The translations under genes and the position numbers were made by a program. The notes under the pieces are model-generated. The model saw nothing but the letters and a program-made list of their open reading frames with translations, had not been told where the DNA came from and ran no database searches. A DNA stretch of 64,000 nt from Protopterus annectens (lineage: Eukaryota > Chordata > Ceratodontiformes > Protopteridae): contig NC_056732.1 of NCBI RefSeq assembly GCF_019279795.1, positions 1,072,912,078 to 1,072,976,077 of the forward strand, given 5' to 3'. How positions within the stretch are numbered: the first letter of the stretch is position 1; every line of letters starts with the position of its first letter. This document shows positions 41,165 through 55,030 of this stretch, piece after piece.

Positions 41165-43000
41165 AGGTTCATAGGTAAGTACTAGGCTAGCTGTTCTTGC
41201 AGGCCATTTTAAGCCTAGTCAGTTTCCCTTTTGTGCTCAGAATAACCTAGCCATTTGGTTATAAATTGTTCTTACCCATCCCTTGGTCAATAATTATTTA
41301 TTAGCCCAAATGAGAATAATTGGGATCATACTACAGATCATTTGAAGGGACCCATGAAGGATAAAACATTTATGAGTAGCTTCTGTCCATCAGTAGTACA
41401 GGGGTCAATCCAGGGGTAAATATTCTGTTCCCCATCCATAGATCTAAGTTGCAATTGAATATGAACTTTGTTTTATGTGGATAGGAAGTGTGTTTCACAG
41501 CAGCAGTATCCTTGGGAAGATATACCCGTTCCTCCAAACCATTCTGTTGATGTTGCTGATGAGGTTTAGATCCATAAACTGAATATTTTTGATGACATTT
41601 GACTTGCTAATATGCAGTAAATCCATCTGTATTGGGTCCAAGGATGCCTTGTATGCCAGACACAGGTCATCTCTTAGCAGTCTGTAAGATACTGAGTATA
41701 GTGACAAGACTTTGAGTCAGTCCACATAGGATATGTTGTTTAAGCCTTGTATCCTTTTTGTAAGGTAGCTCTATAGGTGTTCGGGTACCTGACAAATCTT
41801 TGAACACTCAAAATTTTGAACGTTACATGGTTGAGACCAAACATTCAAAATTTCGAGTGTTTGAAGATAGACTTTCAATGGTGCCGTACGGTGCAGATAG
41901 GGAGAATTTCCCTTTTCTGCACTGAAGTGCGGTCTCGGAGTTGGTATATTTAAGTAGGAGGGATGTGGGGGGTGCAGGGGGGCTTGCCCGCCTGCCTACA
42001 CTGTTAAAGTGTTATTTTCTTTTTTTTTACTTTTTTTTATTTGATGTTCGAACATCCAAATGTGGAACGTTTGGTCTCGACCATGTAATGTTCGACATTT
42101 TGGATGTTTGAACATTTAACATAGACCTGGGTGTTGCCTTGTTGCATTTGTCTGGACAGATACATGCCAAAGGGGGCATTATATTCAGAAATTTGGCCTA
42201 ATGAGGGCTATGTAAAGGGGGATAATGGCATCCCTAGATCTAGACGCAATCTTTTTGTTTATAAGCTGTGCAATGCAGAAGGAATTTCTTACAATAATAG
42301 ATATGTGTTGGTCAAAAGTTAGGTCAATGTCCACATAAGTTTCCAAATCCCAAACAACTGGGTCAACTATTTGGGGCATATTGTCAATGTGGTAGTTCCA
42401 CAGGGTAGAGGACTTCCCAAAGGGTACAATAATGGATTTTTTGCCATTTAGTTTTAGTCCATGATTTTGGCACCAGTTATTTATTTGGGATAAAACTTCC
42501 TGCAGGATGGCTAAGTTATTTGGGGATTCAATGACTGTTCCTAGCTTGTAGTCATCTGTAAACTAAGTCAGCCAGAGCCCTTTGGTATTGGCTTTTATTT
42601 TGGAAAAGTAGATGCCAAACAGGAGAGGTCACAGCACAGAACCATGGAGGATTCCACTGGCGACTGGTCTCTTTGTGGAGGTAACTTCCCCTGTTTTGAT
42701 TATATAGTTGTTTATTCCCAATTTTTAAGCTTCTTACTATGTCTGAGTGGGGACTTGTGTCAAAAGCTTTGAATACGTGAGGCATGCAGTGTGTACCATT
42801 TTGCCTTCATCCATTCCTTTGGTAATCTTTTCAAAAAACCCACCAGGATGAATAAGCATGACCTGCCCTTGACAAATTCAAATTGAGATGGATCCAATGT
42901 TTAGAGGTTCCATACGTGCTGACTGATTAATTACATGATAAGTCTTTCCATAGCTTTGCATATGAGGCTGGTCAGACATATGGGCCTGTGGAAGGTCCTC
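41165..43000 (-). pseudogene. CR1/L2-type LINE, 3' part of RT ORF, split by MITE
   Basis: Minus strand from about 42900: KAFDTSPHSDIV, a degenerate SGxxxGSVLGPLLF block, FTDDYKLG (YADD equivalent) near 42550, and NNWCQNHGLKLNGKKS. These are followed by the DLETYVDIDLTFDQHISIIV block (42379-42185). The MITE at about 41799-42114 intervenes. SLYSVSYRLLRDDLCLAYK (41707-41495) follows, and the end of the ORF near 41400. The tail at 41165-41250 matches the SINE tail family and ends CTATGAACC. Same family as the LINEs at 57190-58075 and 62255-63440. Confidence 0.8.
41799..42114. mobile_element. MITE with internally palindromic long TIRs (family M1)
   Basis: Terminal repeats of about 65 bp: TTTGAACACTCAAAATTTTG at the left and its degenerate inverse at the right (TTTTGGATGTTTGAACA). 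Both contain ACATGGTNGAGACCAAAC-type cores. The middle has a G-rich stretch (GTGGGGGGTGCAGGGGGGCT). A second copy of the family lies at about 61976-62248. No coding capacity. Confidence 0.75.
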
Positions 43001-43004
43001 CCTT

Positions 43005-43635
43005 ATGCAGGTACATATGTCTAGATAGACACAATTCAACTAATTCAACTAAATATAAAGTTTGAGAGTACAATCTAAGTAATATGTAATGGCCTCAATA
43101 CCAAACCTGTGCTCTATATTGGTATATAAGCTCACTACATCTATAGTTAGCTAATACATACCATCCTTCCACCTAAAATCAGATAACTTTTAAATGTTAT
43201 CAGTAACTCTTCCTTGCTGATAGCTGTTTCTTACCTCAGATTCATTATCATCCTCACTACTGCTATGATCCAAGTCATGCAATTGTACTGTTTAAAGAAA
43301 AACAACAACAGTTTGCTACCATGGTTATAGTGCAGCATAACAGCACATTTCAGAAGTACAATGCTCAGCACATTTCTGCCTTTTATGTAAGTGTTTATGT
43401 GGCACGTCCTGATGTCAGTGTTCCACTGTAGTGCCATAAGTGCAGTGTTCAAATCCTGTGAAGGTGCTGCCTAAGTGAAGTAAACTTTTATATGGCATAC
43501 TACATGTGATCTTTTATTTTTACATTTTAGTGTACCATGTACCTCCTAGACACATGGAATTTATAAACATAATGTTGCAATATATTGTTGACTGGGTAAT
43601 AACTCTGATACTGTTACCTATATGCCTCCTGAAGT
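43005..43635. other. unassigned DNA
   Basis: No domain-bearing frame. 43020-43170 weakly resembles a PLE or LINE 3' region but cannot be assigned. Confidence 0.35.
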
Positions 43636-43647
43636 GGTCATCTTAAT

Positions 43648-43680
43648 ACTACTACTATTACCACTACTACTACTAATAGC

Positions 43681-43735
<55 letters not shown>

Positions 43736-43736
43736 G
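43648..43736. repeat. (AAT)n / (ACT)n trinucleotide microsatellite
   Basis: TACTACTACTATTACC-type triplets are followed by about 17 AAT units (43680-43734). The poly-Leu frame on the minus strand is an artefact. Confidence 0.95.
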
Positions 43737-43739
43737 CAT

Positions 43740-44495
43740 ACTTCTGTCAGCATGCTGTGGAATAAATAATAGATGTGCAAAACCATGAGAAAATATAACT
43801 AGCAAGGTACTAAGGTAGTTTAATATGAAGAGCGCAGCAAATCTGTGTGCCAAACATGTATGTACACTGCCTCAGTGGCATATTTTTATAATGATCAAGT
43901 GTAAATCATCCTGGAATATGCATGGCAAAATAGCTCCCTCTTATACACTCTGTATGGCCATTCCCTCAATACTGTCCTCCCATGAAATAATAATGATGTT
44001 GTGATGACATGAGGTTGTGCCATCTAGTAGGGCAGTGCATGTGTAACATATGCCAACATAGCTAGCTGGAGTTTTGTAAACAATTTTATGTCATTTGACT
44101 ATCACACTAATTTGTACAGATGCTTGTGTTAAAAATGTATTTTTAAAGCTGCTTGTGTTAAAAATGCATCAACAGTGGGTCCTGCTGGACAGAAAAGAGA
44201 TATGTCAGACAGTATTATTATAACTGATTAAATGTATATGTTTTAACAGAAAATTCAGGAAGGGAAGAGGTTAATCTCAGTCTAGCTAATTTTGAAAAAT
44301 AGGTTGAAAATTAAATGGATTGGTTTAGGCCATAAAGATTTTTATCTAAGAGGTCTGATTTACAGCCAGATACAAAAATGTCTGGGAAAACCAGGACTAT
44401 GAATCTTACTGTATTGTCCTTAGGGCTGGACTAATTGCTACCTTGGAAGGGTGGAAGTTTTTGAAATAGTTTTATAGCTTTTAGATGCTGCAACA
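43740..44495. other. unassigned DNA, possible 5' part of LTR relic
   Basis: A short local duplication (GCTTGTGTTAAAAATG at about 44122 and 44152) is visible. The region may include the degenerate start of the LTR relic described next. Confidence 0.35.
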
Positions 44496-44499
44496 GATC

Positions 44500-45213
44500 T
44501 TAGCAAAGCTCTGGGTGCATATTGTGCCAGAGACAGGTGACCAGATATGATGTCATTCTATCAGCAGCATTGAAATTATTTTTTAGATATTAGTGAGAAA
44601 TATTCAAAAACACTCACAACAGCACTTTGTTTTTTGGAACCTGACAGGAAAGATCTCTCACATATATCTCACACAACCACACACTTCATCTTGCCTTGCT
44701 GTAGTAAGCAACTCAACACTCATCATCTTGCAGAGCTGTAGTAAGTAACTTAACTAGGGAACAGTAATTCTTTAATCAATCAGGAAAATATAGTGAGATT
44801 AGTTAAATATTGTTTTTACACATCTGTGTAAATCTATCCAGCTGTGTTATTTTTTTATATCTCCTGTGATTGAAACTCTGTTTTTTTGTAACTAGATATT
44901 CAGTAATATCATGTTTTCTATTTTATTATTTATTATAATTTCTATATCTTTCATTGTGGCTGGTCTTTTAGAGAATAATTTTAACATCTTAAGAGCACTT
45001 ATCCTTATTTTAGTGACACAGTGGCTGCTCCTGAAAGCCTTGCTGCATTGGTCAAACTTTACCATTTGTATTAGTATTAATTTTGCTCAGTATAACTGGG
45101 TACCCTTGTAAGGACCTTAGAGTAGCTGACTGGTGGCAATGTAATTACCGTATAGTCTGGGCAGAGGGGGCACAGCTGGTAGATCTGTGCCAGTGTTTAT
45201 CAGGTGTGTGTAT

Positions 45214-45261
<48 letters not shown>

Positions 45262-45564
45262 ATGTGTATGTGTGTGAAAATCAAATATCCAAGTGTGTGT
45301 GTGTCAGCTACTTGGAACAGGGAAACAGAGCACCAAAGTGGTCAGTGTGGAGTCTTGTTTGGGGCCTGGAGAGAGACATAGAGTCCAGCCCCAGGTCTGG
45401 AGGATGCTCCCTCTATGCTCTTAAGGGAAACTATGCTTGGTGCAGAGAGCTGCATTTGAAAATACTGTGTGAATCCATTTTTGCTCCTAGTGGGCATCCC
45501 TCACGGGTGTCAGTGGTGAGGAATGAGGCTCCTTGATTACTGGCCCAGAGTAGTGACTGTTACA
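44500..45564 (+). repeat. solo LTR relic related to the Gmr1-like LTR
   Basis: From 45110 onward it matches, in the opposite orientation, the LTR at 50775-52158: the CCGTATAGTCTGGGCAGAG block, GTGTGTGTGTCAGCTACTTGG, CTATGCTCTTAAGGGAAA, GTCAGTGGTGAGGAATGAGG and CTCCTTGATTACTGGCCCAG, ending TGTTACA. 44500-45100 matches only weakly. A (TG) microsatellite is expanded inside at about 45205-45262, next to the short (TG) run that all copies have. No internal region or partner LTR is adjacent. Confidence 0.7.
45205..45262. repeat. (TG)n microsatellite within LTR relic
   Basis: About 25 TG units with a few interruptions. It is expanded relative to the same position in the LTRs at 51079-51088 and 57103-57116. 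Confidence 0.92.
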
Positions 45565-46025
45565 GATGTCATTTAAAATAGCCACACATCACGTAGATGG
45601 ACAAGTGTCTTCTAAAGTTAAATGTCATTTTTATTCTTTGCATGATGGTTGGCATAGGGCACTGTCTGTGATCAAGAATGACTGTACAGAAATGGCAGTT
45701 CTCATCCTGTGGTAAAAACTCAATAAATGATTTTGTGTATGCTATGACTTTGCCATTGGCCACACAAATCAGCTTTGCCTCTGCATGCTTCAGTTAGCAT
45801 TGAAGACATTAAAAAAATCAATGTAATGAGAAAGTATTCCATGTAAGAACATCTGCACCTCAAATTATTACTTCAGTTAAGAAACATCATATAGTAAAAC
45901 ATTTACAGGGTAGTCAGACATAGGTATAATTCCAGTCATGTAAAGATTTGTTGTCCTTACCTTACACACTTCCAATTTCAGTTCCCCTACGGTGTTATGA
46001 GTTAGTACACAGAGTTCAGAAGTTT
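45565..46025. other. unassigned repeat-like DNA
   Basis: A segment near 45690-45760 (TTCTCATCCTGTGGTAAAAAC) resembles 49850-49890 (TTCTCATTCTGTGGCAAAAAC). The two therefore share an unidentified dispersed repeat. No gene. Confidence 0.4.
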
Positions 46026-46242
46026 ATGTCTCATTTTGTCTTGGGTTTGATTCCAAGTTACAGTGACAGTGTTTTATTTTTAAGTGACATCAATATATCC
46101 TGTAAGTCAAACAAAATGTACCTAAGGACACCACAGGGGAACACCAATATCATGCAGTTGATAACATATTTGTGTGTCACAGTGTTAACAATCCCTGGCT
46201 GCATGCCTAGAGGTAGGAAAATGTTGTTTGACCTGTAACCAA
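46026..46242 (+). repeat. 217-bp direct repeat, copy 1
   Basis: Begins ATGTCTCATTTTGTCTTGGG and ends GTAACCAA. It is repeated at 46835-47051 with about six substitutions and no indel. The two copies flank a 592-bp insert. The open frames inside (70-96 codons) are conserved between copies only because the DNA is duplicated. No domain is recognised. Confidence 0.92.
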
Positions 46243-46834
46243 AACCAAGTAAAAATGTGGAAGGGCACTAAAAAACCAGTAATCCAAAAAAGTGTGCTCA
46301 AAACCAGAAGTGGAGAACTCCAAAGCTATACTAAAACAACTTTATTTGCAAAAACGAACACCAAAAATTGATAAACAAGCCAAATACATAAACGCCTTCT
46401 CAGTCCCAGTATGCATTTTTGTCTTATTTCATAGACTTCATCAGATGACCAGTGCATAACATTGTTACCAATTTATATTATCCATTAATTAATCAACCAA
46501 TACCTTACTTTATTTAACTTTTAAAACACCCAATAAAGATCTTACCTAATTAATATTACTATTTATCCAAAATTAAAACACTTTTATTTCTTAAAACCAA
46601 TCATTTGAATAATTAAATACATATTTAAAAAAATGTTGTTTTATATAAAATATATTACCAAGAAAAAATAGAAAAAATATATATATTAAAATATATTAAA
46701 AAGAATTATGACCCATCATTAAATATAATTTATTTATATGAATGCATTAGTATAAAAATATCTAAAAAATAATAAATTAATTTTTATCTTAATTGATGGT
46801 ATTCTTATAATGTTGAAAACATTTATTCATATGA
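46243..46834 (-). mobile_element. AT-rich insert, possible PLE 3' fragment
   Basis: 592 bp between the 217-bp repeats. Read on the minus strand it is AT-rich, then carries a hammerhead-like CTGATGA-AGTCTAT-GAAA (46427-46444). It ends with AATAAAGTTGTTTTAGTATA and CACTTTTTTGGATTACTGG, resembling the 3' ends of PLEs (compare 39827-39900, with AATAAAGAACTTGG). No RT remnant is seen. The identity is tentative. Confidence 0.45.
46427..46444 (-). ncRNA. hammerhead-like core in insert
   Basis: Minus strand CTGATGA, a 7-nt AGTCTAT with little helix potential, then GAAA. The core words are present but stem II is weak. Confidence 0.25.
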
Positions 46835-47051
46835 ATGTCTCATTTTGTCTTGGGTTTGATTCCAAGTTACAGTGACAGTGTTTTATTTTTAAGTGACATC
46901 AATGCATCCGGTAAGTCAAACAAAATGTACCTAAGGACAACACAGGGGAACACCAATATCATGCAGTTGATAACATATTTGTGTGTCACAGTGTCAACAA
47001 TCCCTGGCTGCATGCCTAGAGGTAGGAAAATGTTGTTTGACCCGTAACCAA
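46835..47051 (+). repeat. 217-bp direct repeat, copy 2
   Basis: Matches 46026-46242, including the terminal GTAACCAA. The flank to the right (GATTTCAATAG) differs from that of copy 1. Confidence 0.92.
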
Positions 47052-47385
47052 GATTTCAATAGTAACCAACATGAGCTATAGTCACTGTGAAGCATGTATA
47101 TATACTGATCAGCATATATGGCCAAGCGTTATTACTATGTTTCTCACCTAAAGTGGACATTGAAGAAATAATGTACTTAACCTGGCTGTGCAACAAAAAC
47201 AATACTGGTAAGAGTATGAGAAGACAGTTATTATTAAAAGTACAACAGGTCCCATGCTTTAATGTAATCTTGATGGGACATTTCAGTTATCAATATTCTG
47301 TATTGTGAATTGTGATACTGACAATGTCTGTTACACAAAGCAAATTGCCCATTTATCCATAGATGTGTCACACTCCCTTCAGCTG
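47052..47385. other. unassigned DNA
   Basis: No recognisable structure. A short open frame (47087-47308) lacks motifs. Confidence 0.4.
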
Positions 47386-47389
47386 TTAT

Positions 47390-49790
<2,401 letters not shown>

Positions 49791-50031
49791 TTGTGTGACT
49801 GTTAGCACAAAGCAGCATCAGTCATCAGTGGTGAGGAATAACAATTGTCATTTCTCATTCTGTGGCAAAAACTGCTGAGAATTTGCCTTCATCCATATGG
49901 CTCTGCTGACTCATGCAATGGAGGTTAGGAATGATGTATGGAGGATAACAACATAACAACAGTGTTGTAGGCCTTTATTATCTCAACTCTCGCAGCTTCA
50001 ACAGTTCACTGTAACTCTGATGTGATGTTGC

Positions 50032-50312
50032 AGCTGTCTGTGAGGTATGTTGAGTGCTGTGATTCAACAACACTCTGTGAGGTATGTTGAGTGTTGTGAT
50101 TCAACAACTGTCTGTGAGGTATGTTGAATGTTTCATGTTGAGTGCTGTGATTTAACAACTGTCTGTGAGGTATGGTGAGTGTTGTGATTCAATAACTCTC
50201 TGTGAGACATGTTGAGTGTTGTGATTCAACAACTGTATGTGAGGTATGTTGAGTGTTGTGATTCAACAACTGTCTGTAAGGTATGTTGAATGTAGCGATT
50301 CAGCAATTACTA
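50032..50312 (+). repeat. minisatellite, about 40-bp unit
   Basis: The unit of type CTGTCTGTGAGGTATGTTGA plus GTGTTGTGATTCAACAA is repeated about seven times with substitutions and one partial insertion (near 50130). ATTCAACAACTGT motifs make it easy to follow. Confidence 0.88.
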
Positions 50313-50329
50313 ATGTCTGTTGCACAATG

Positions 50330-50770
50330 CTCACTTCACTAGTCATTTTCCAATAATGTTGCCACACACCCTTCAAATGTGCATTTTCCTACAAGTGCTG
50401 TACTAATTTGTTGTATGTAAGCATTAGCTAATACACATGTCAAGCAATGATGACTTAGGTAGTCAGCCTTTCCAGTCCCATCTGATACCCATTGAAGCTG
50501 GTTATGAAACAATAGTTGTTAGACAATAATGACTTAATGCATGGATGTGTTGTAATTAATTCTCCTTGCATATGACCCTTTCATATGGGATATGGTGCTC
50601 ACTTTTTACCATGGCCATATTCATTCACACAGTTACTTGTTCATGAACTTCCACCATATGAGTGATTTCTGGTAAGATTTCCATTGTAGTACTGGTTTAC
50701 CAATATGTCTCTCATCTCCTATGTGCATACATCTCACCTGTTATGATTTCCACAGCTTTTCCAGTTTATG
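50330..50770. other. unassigned DNA
   Basis: Left flank of the Gmr1-like element. No recognisable feature. Confidence 0.4.
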
Positions 50771-50774
50771 CATC

Positions 50775-52158
50775 TGTGACACCCATGTACTGGCCCAGCA
50801 ATCAAGGAGCCTCAGTCCTCACCACTAACACCAGAGAGGGTGTCTCATATATGAGGAAAGGATAACAAATACACACAGTAAAGTGCAATTTCCCTTAAGA
50901 GCATACAGAGATCACAATCAGTCTGGGTCTGATCTCTCCCTTGCTCCCCAGGTCCCCAATAAGACTCTCCACTGGCGCAGCTATAGGGTACAGATCTCAC
51001 CCTAGCTGGGCAAGCTAAAATCTCCAGCACCCTCAGTGTCCAACCAGCGCTTCATGTCCCTGCCCAAGTAGCTGACACACACACACTTTGAGATAAGAGT
51101 TTATACAACCACACAGACACTTCTGGGGAAGGCTGGCAGAGGTTCTCCAGCTGTGTCTCTTTTACCCAGACTATATGGTAATACCAGCTGCCACCACCCA
51201 GCTAATATTATCTCCTACCCAAAGGCTCTTAAAAGGGTGTCCAATTATTACTGTGCAATATTATTATCCAATTGGTAGTATAGCCCAGGGTTAAAGCTAT
51301 TGGAGTGGCCTTGTACAGTAATCTCTATAAATATGCAATGTACTCCAGAGCTTAAATTATCTCTACACAAACCAGTCACAATTAAAAGATTTTAAAATAT
51401 TTAATAATAAATAATTAAAACCACAAGACAATACTTTCTACTACACAGTCAGTGATAGTCAAAGAGTTCAGAGATCACAGAGGAATACTTAAAATAAATC
51501 AGTAGTACAATTCTGACATCACAGAAAAACACAGTCTAAACTTTCTAATTCCTAGCTATTGCTACAAAAACACGCTTCTAAAATAACTTACTTACATAGA
51601 GCAAGGCAGACTGCTGTGAGTTGGATAGTCCAGACAAATATGCTTGCAGTCTCTCTCTGAGCAATAGTTTTTAAAATCACTAACAAACATTTCTGCTGGA
51701 CCCTCCCAGATTACATCACTTTTCACACTTGGGTTTCCCAGTATACACATTACATAATTTTTGGCACTTAGCCTGTGGTTCCCAGGCCAACAGGCTACAT
51801 TATTTAGCAAGCTAACATCTGCTCAGGAAGCTACAACAATAAAAGACATTTCACATGTACACTCTAGTAATTATTCCTTACGTTAAAACAATAGAAAGAA
51901 TGTGCTAGCCCAGACTAAATGGCTCCAAGCTCTGGAGATCAAAGGACATACAAGACATAATTTTAATTACAAAGAACAGATGTGAAATATTTGACTTAGA
52001 CTTCTTTACAGCAGAGGGCAATGTTGCCACATTGTTGAAGTGCAACATTTAACAGCCTATTCTTTCATTTAAGCAAACCAGCCTGTATCTTACATTGATA
52101 TTTACAAATGATAAAATTATCTATAAAATTCTATTTGGTTAGGCTGGAAGCCTTCACA
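50775..52158 (-). repeat. Gmr1-like 3' LTR
   Basis: Plus-strand start TGTGACACCC and end CCTTCACA, giving TGTGA...TCACA ends. About 400 bp at the left end are shared with 56799-57176 at high identity. The right end lies next to the polypurine tract. A short (CA) run at 51079-51088 is shared with the other LTR copies. Confidence 0.75.
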
Positions 52159-52174
52159 TTTCTACCAGTCTTCA

Positions 52175-52185
52175 CCCCCCCCCCC
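52175..52185 (-). promoter_or_regulatory. Gmr1-like polypurine tract
   Basis: A minus-strand G11 run followed by TGAAGACTGGTAGAAA up to the LTR start. It is the likely plus-strand primer. The run is somewhat far from the LTR, so the exact boundary is uncertain. Confidence 0.55.
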
Positions 52186-52259
52186 GGAGAACTCAAGCTA
52201 GTTTTCCAAGTGGCCCTTGAGAAATGCCACTTGTGAAGGTTTGGTCTATTTGAGTATGC

Positions 52260-52820
52260 CTACCCCATTCCCTGTCTTGACAGCCCATCTGCATTGGCAT
52301 TGCTACTCCCACTGCCGTGCTGTACTGACATATCATATGTTTGCAACCCCAGGCTCCATCTTAGCAACTTGGCATTTTGTTGACTGGGTCTGTTTAACCA
52401 TGTTAGAGGGTTGTGATCTGTCATAACAGTGAATTTTCTTCCATACAGATAAGGCTGCAGTTTATGCAGTGCCCAAACTATGGCTAGAAATTCCTTTTCT
52501 ACAGCTGCATAGCATTCCTCCCTGGGTTGGAGCCTATGACTGAGATAAACCACTGTGTGCTCTTCCCCCAATGAAGAAATCTGGCTAAGTACAGCCCCCA
52601 CCCCATGGTTTGAAGCATCCACTTGCACAGCAAATTATTTGCTGTAATCTGGACTGGCTAACACAGGGGGTCCTCTCAAAGCTTTTGTATGCTTCTGGAA
52701 TGCCTGCTCACATGCTGGAGTCCACACTACCTTATCTGACCTGTTCTTCCCAGTCAGGTCTGTGAGGGAAGCACCTATGGTACTATAACTGGGGAAAATT
52801 TTCTGTAATACCCTGTTGTC
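52260..52820 (-). pseudogene. Gmr1-like RNase H
   Basis: Open at 52628-52260: VDASNHGVGAVLSQ, an HTVVYLSHRLQPREECYAAVEKEFLAIVW-type stretch, TDHNPLTWL and NANADGLSR. These are the standard Ty3/Gypsy RNase H blocks with catalytic D, E and D visible. Just upstream (near 52638) a TAA interrupts the RT-RNase H junction, and a frameshift lies near 52825. Confidence 0.88.
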
Positions 52821-53444
52821 CCTAAAATGCCCTCCCCTGCTTTTTAGTAACAGGTGCAGGCCATGCCTGTATGGCTTCCACTTTGGCAGGTTCTGGCCTT
52901 ATCTTACCACTCCCCACTCTATGTCCTAGATAGGAGACCTCCGCCACACCCACCTGACATTTGCTTGGCTTAATGGTCAACCCTGCCCTCTGTAGTCTGC
53001 CCAGCACCTCCCTGACATGCTGAAGATGCTCTGGCCAGGAATGGCTGTAGATGGCAATATCATCTAGGTAAGCAAGGGCAAACCCTCCTGTGAGAATATG
53101 ATCTACCAGGCTCTGGAAAGTTGCTGGGGCATTCTTCATCCCAAAGGGCATGTTTGTGAACTCATACAAGCCAAAAGGAGTCACAAAGGCTGACTTCTAA
53201 CACTGGGAGTCAAGGGCACCTGCCAGTAACCCTTGGTAAGATCAATGGTTGTAAGATACTTAGCCCCACCCAGCTGCTCTAGGGCCTCATCTGTCCAAGG
53301 CATGGGGTAAGCATCCGACTCTGTGTGACTATTTAATTTCCTGTAGTCCACACAGAACCTGGTGTTGCCATCCTTCTTTGGCACCAGCACCACTGGGGAG
53401 GCCCAGGGACTGTCGGACTCTTGAATCACCCCTAGTTCCAACAT
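52821..53444 (-). pseudogene. Gmr1-like reverse transcriptase
   Basis: The first part (53444-53181) has LGVIQESDSPWASPVVLVPKKDG-type fingers, FCVDYRKLN and TTIDLTKGYWQVPL. The frame then shifts near 53190. The second part (53184-52822) has TPFGLYEFTNMPFGMKNAP, the catalytic FALAYLDDIAIYS (YLDD codons 53059-53070) and a YLGHRVG thumb. It lies downstream of integrase. Confidence 0.9.
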
Positions 53445-53777
53445 CTCCTACACCTCCTCCCTCATGGTCTGTCTGACTCTCTCAGGCACCCTATAAGGGG
53501 CCTGCCTAATAGGCCTTTGGGTTCCTGTATCCACCTGGTGCTGCACTAGATGGGTGCGCCCTGGTTTCCCAGTGAACATGTCCCCAAATTCCTGCAACAC
53601 TGCTCAGATTTCTCGAACCTGGGTAGGAGATAGCTGTTGGGACATTGCTACCCCCTTCCACTGAGGTGTCAGCTCAAGCCTCACTGAGGAGATCAGTCCC
53701 CAGATCTCCCTCAGACTTGTCCTACAATCCACTGCAAATGCTCAGTACAAGGGCCTCCCTATCATGGTAAGGTTTCA
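53445..53777 (-). other. IN-RT spacer of Gmr1-like element
   Basis: Degenerate. Minus-strand frames still suggest the RT N-terminal extension (a QHQVDTGTQ-type stretch near 53530), with stops. No separate gene. Confidence 0.45.
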
Positions 53778-55030
53778 TCATGTTAACATGGTACAATTTT
53801 GCCCCTGCCATCTGCTTAGCAGTTCCACCATGTAGTTAACATCACTTACATTTTTTACCACCTTGTAGGGACCCTCCCAAGCTGCTTGCAACTTGTTGTG
53901 TCTGACAGGAATGAGAACCATTACCTGCTGCCACACAGCATACTCTCTAGCTCGAGCATTCCTGTCATACCACACCTTTTTATGTTGTTGGGTTTCTGCC
54001 AAGTTCTCCTGGGCCAAGCCCATGAGTTCCCTGAGCCTTTTCCTGAGGTTTAGGATGTATGCCACAACAGACTCCTTGTGATACTCACACTCACCTTCCC
54101 ACTCATCTGGAATTAAATCTAGAGGTCCACTCACCCTATGCCCATACAGCAATTCAAAGGGTGAAAAACCTGTGGGTTCCTGGGGAACCTCTCTGTAAGC
54201 AAACAACAGATGGGGCAAATATTTGTCCCACCCCCCTCTTAAACTGATCTGCAAATGCCCATAGCATGGACTTGATTGTAGAATTTAACCTCTCAACAAG
54301 ACCATTAGACTGGGGATGGTAGGGCGTAGTCTTCATGTACTTCACCCCAACAGGACTTCCACATTCAAGCCAGCAGGTCTGACATGAAATTGGCACCTCT
54401 GTTGGTCCGTATTTGTTTTGGGAAACCTACCCTGCTGAAAATCTCTAACAAAGCATTTGCCACCTTCTTTGCCTCAATGGAGGACAAAGCCACTGCCTCA
54501 GGGTATCGTGTAGCATAATTCACTGCCACTAGGATATACTTTTTCCCTGTGGAACTTAGGGTACTCAGAGGACCAACAATATCCATAGCTACCCTCTAAA
54601 ATGGCTCCTCAGTCACAGGCAAAGGCATCAAAGGAGCTCTCACCTTGTCTCCTGCCTTGCCTAGCTTTTGGCACTGCTCACAGGTCCTGCAGTACCCTGT
54701 TACATCTCTGGAAATTCCAGGCCAATAGAAGTTCTGCATAATACACCTCTTTGTACGTTTTATGCCCATGTGACCTGCAAAGGGAATATCATGGTCTATG
54801 GCTAGAAGTGCCAGACGGTAGGCTCAAGGCACTACCAACTGCTGTACTCTCTAACCTTCTAGCCCTCCCTCAGGGGCCTACTGTCTGTATAGTAACCCTT
54901 TGTCCCAGTATACAGATTCCCCCTGCCCTTGAGAATCAGGTGCCTCCCTAGCTACTTGCCTCAGGCCTTGCAATGTAGGGTCTGAGAGCTGAGCCTGTCT
55001 CAACTCTCTCTTTATAACCCTTCCCATCTC
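53778..55030 (-). pseudogene. Gmr1-like integrase
   Basis: In order: an N-terminal helix (LSDPTLQGLRQVAR, near 55000), a zinc finger with GHMGIKRT and CRTCEQC near 54680-54790, and a DDE core starting MDIVGPL (54586). The second catalytic block reads IRTNRGANFMS, with Asn where Asp is expected. PYHPQSNGLVERLNS carries the Glu. A C-terminal LFAYREVPQEPTGFSPFELLYG block follows, then a WEGPYKVVK GPY/F-type module (about 53870). Three frames are used. The Asp-to-Asn change alone would inactivate it. Confidence 0.85.

Noticed and set aside
43638-43853. Poly-Leu transmembrane-like frame
   Set aside because: Translation of the AAT microsatellite.
45948-47047. Two similar 70-96 codon frames (MSHFVLGLIPSYS...) as a conserved small gene family
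   Set aside because: Their similarity comes entirely from the 217-bp DNA duplication. Upstream starts differ, and no motif or independent conservation is visible.
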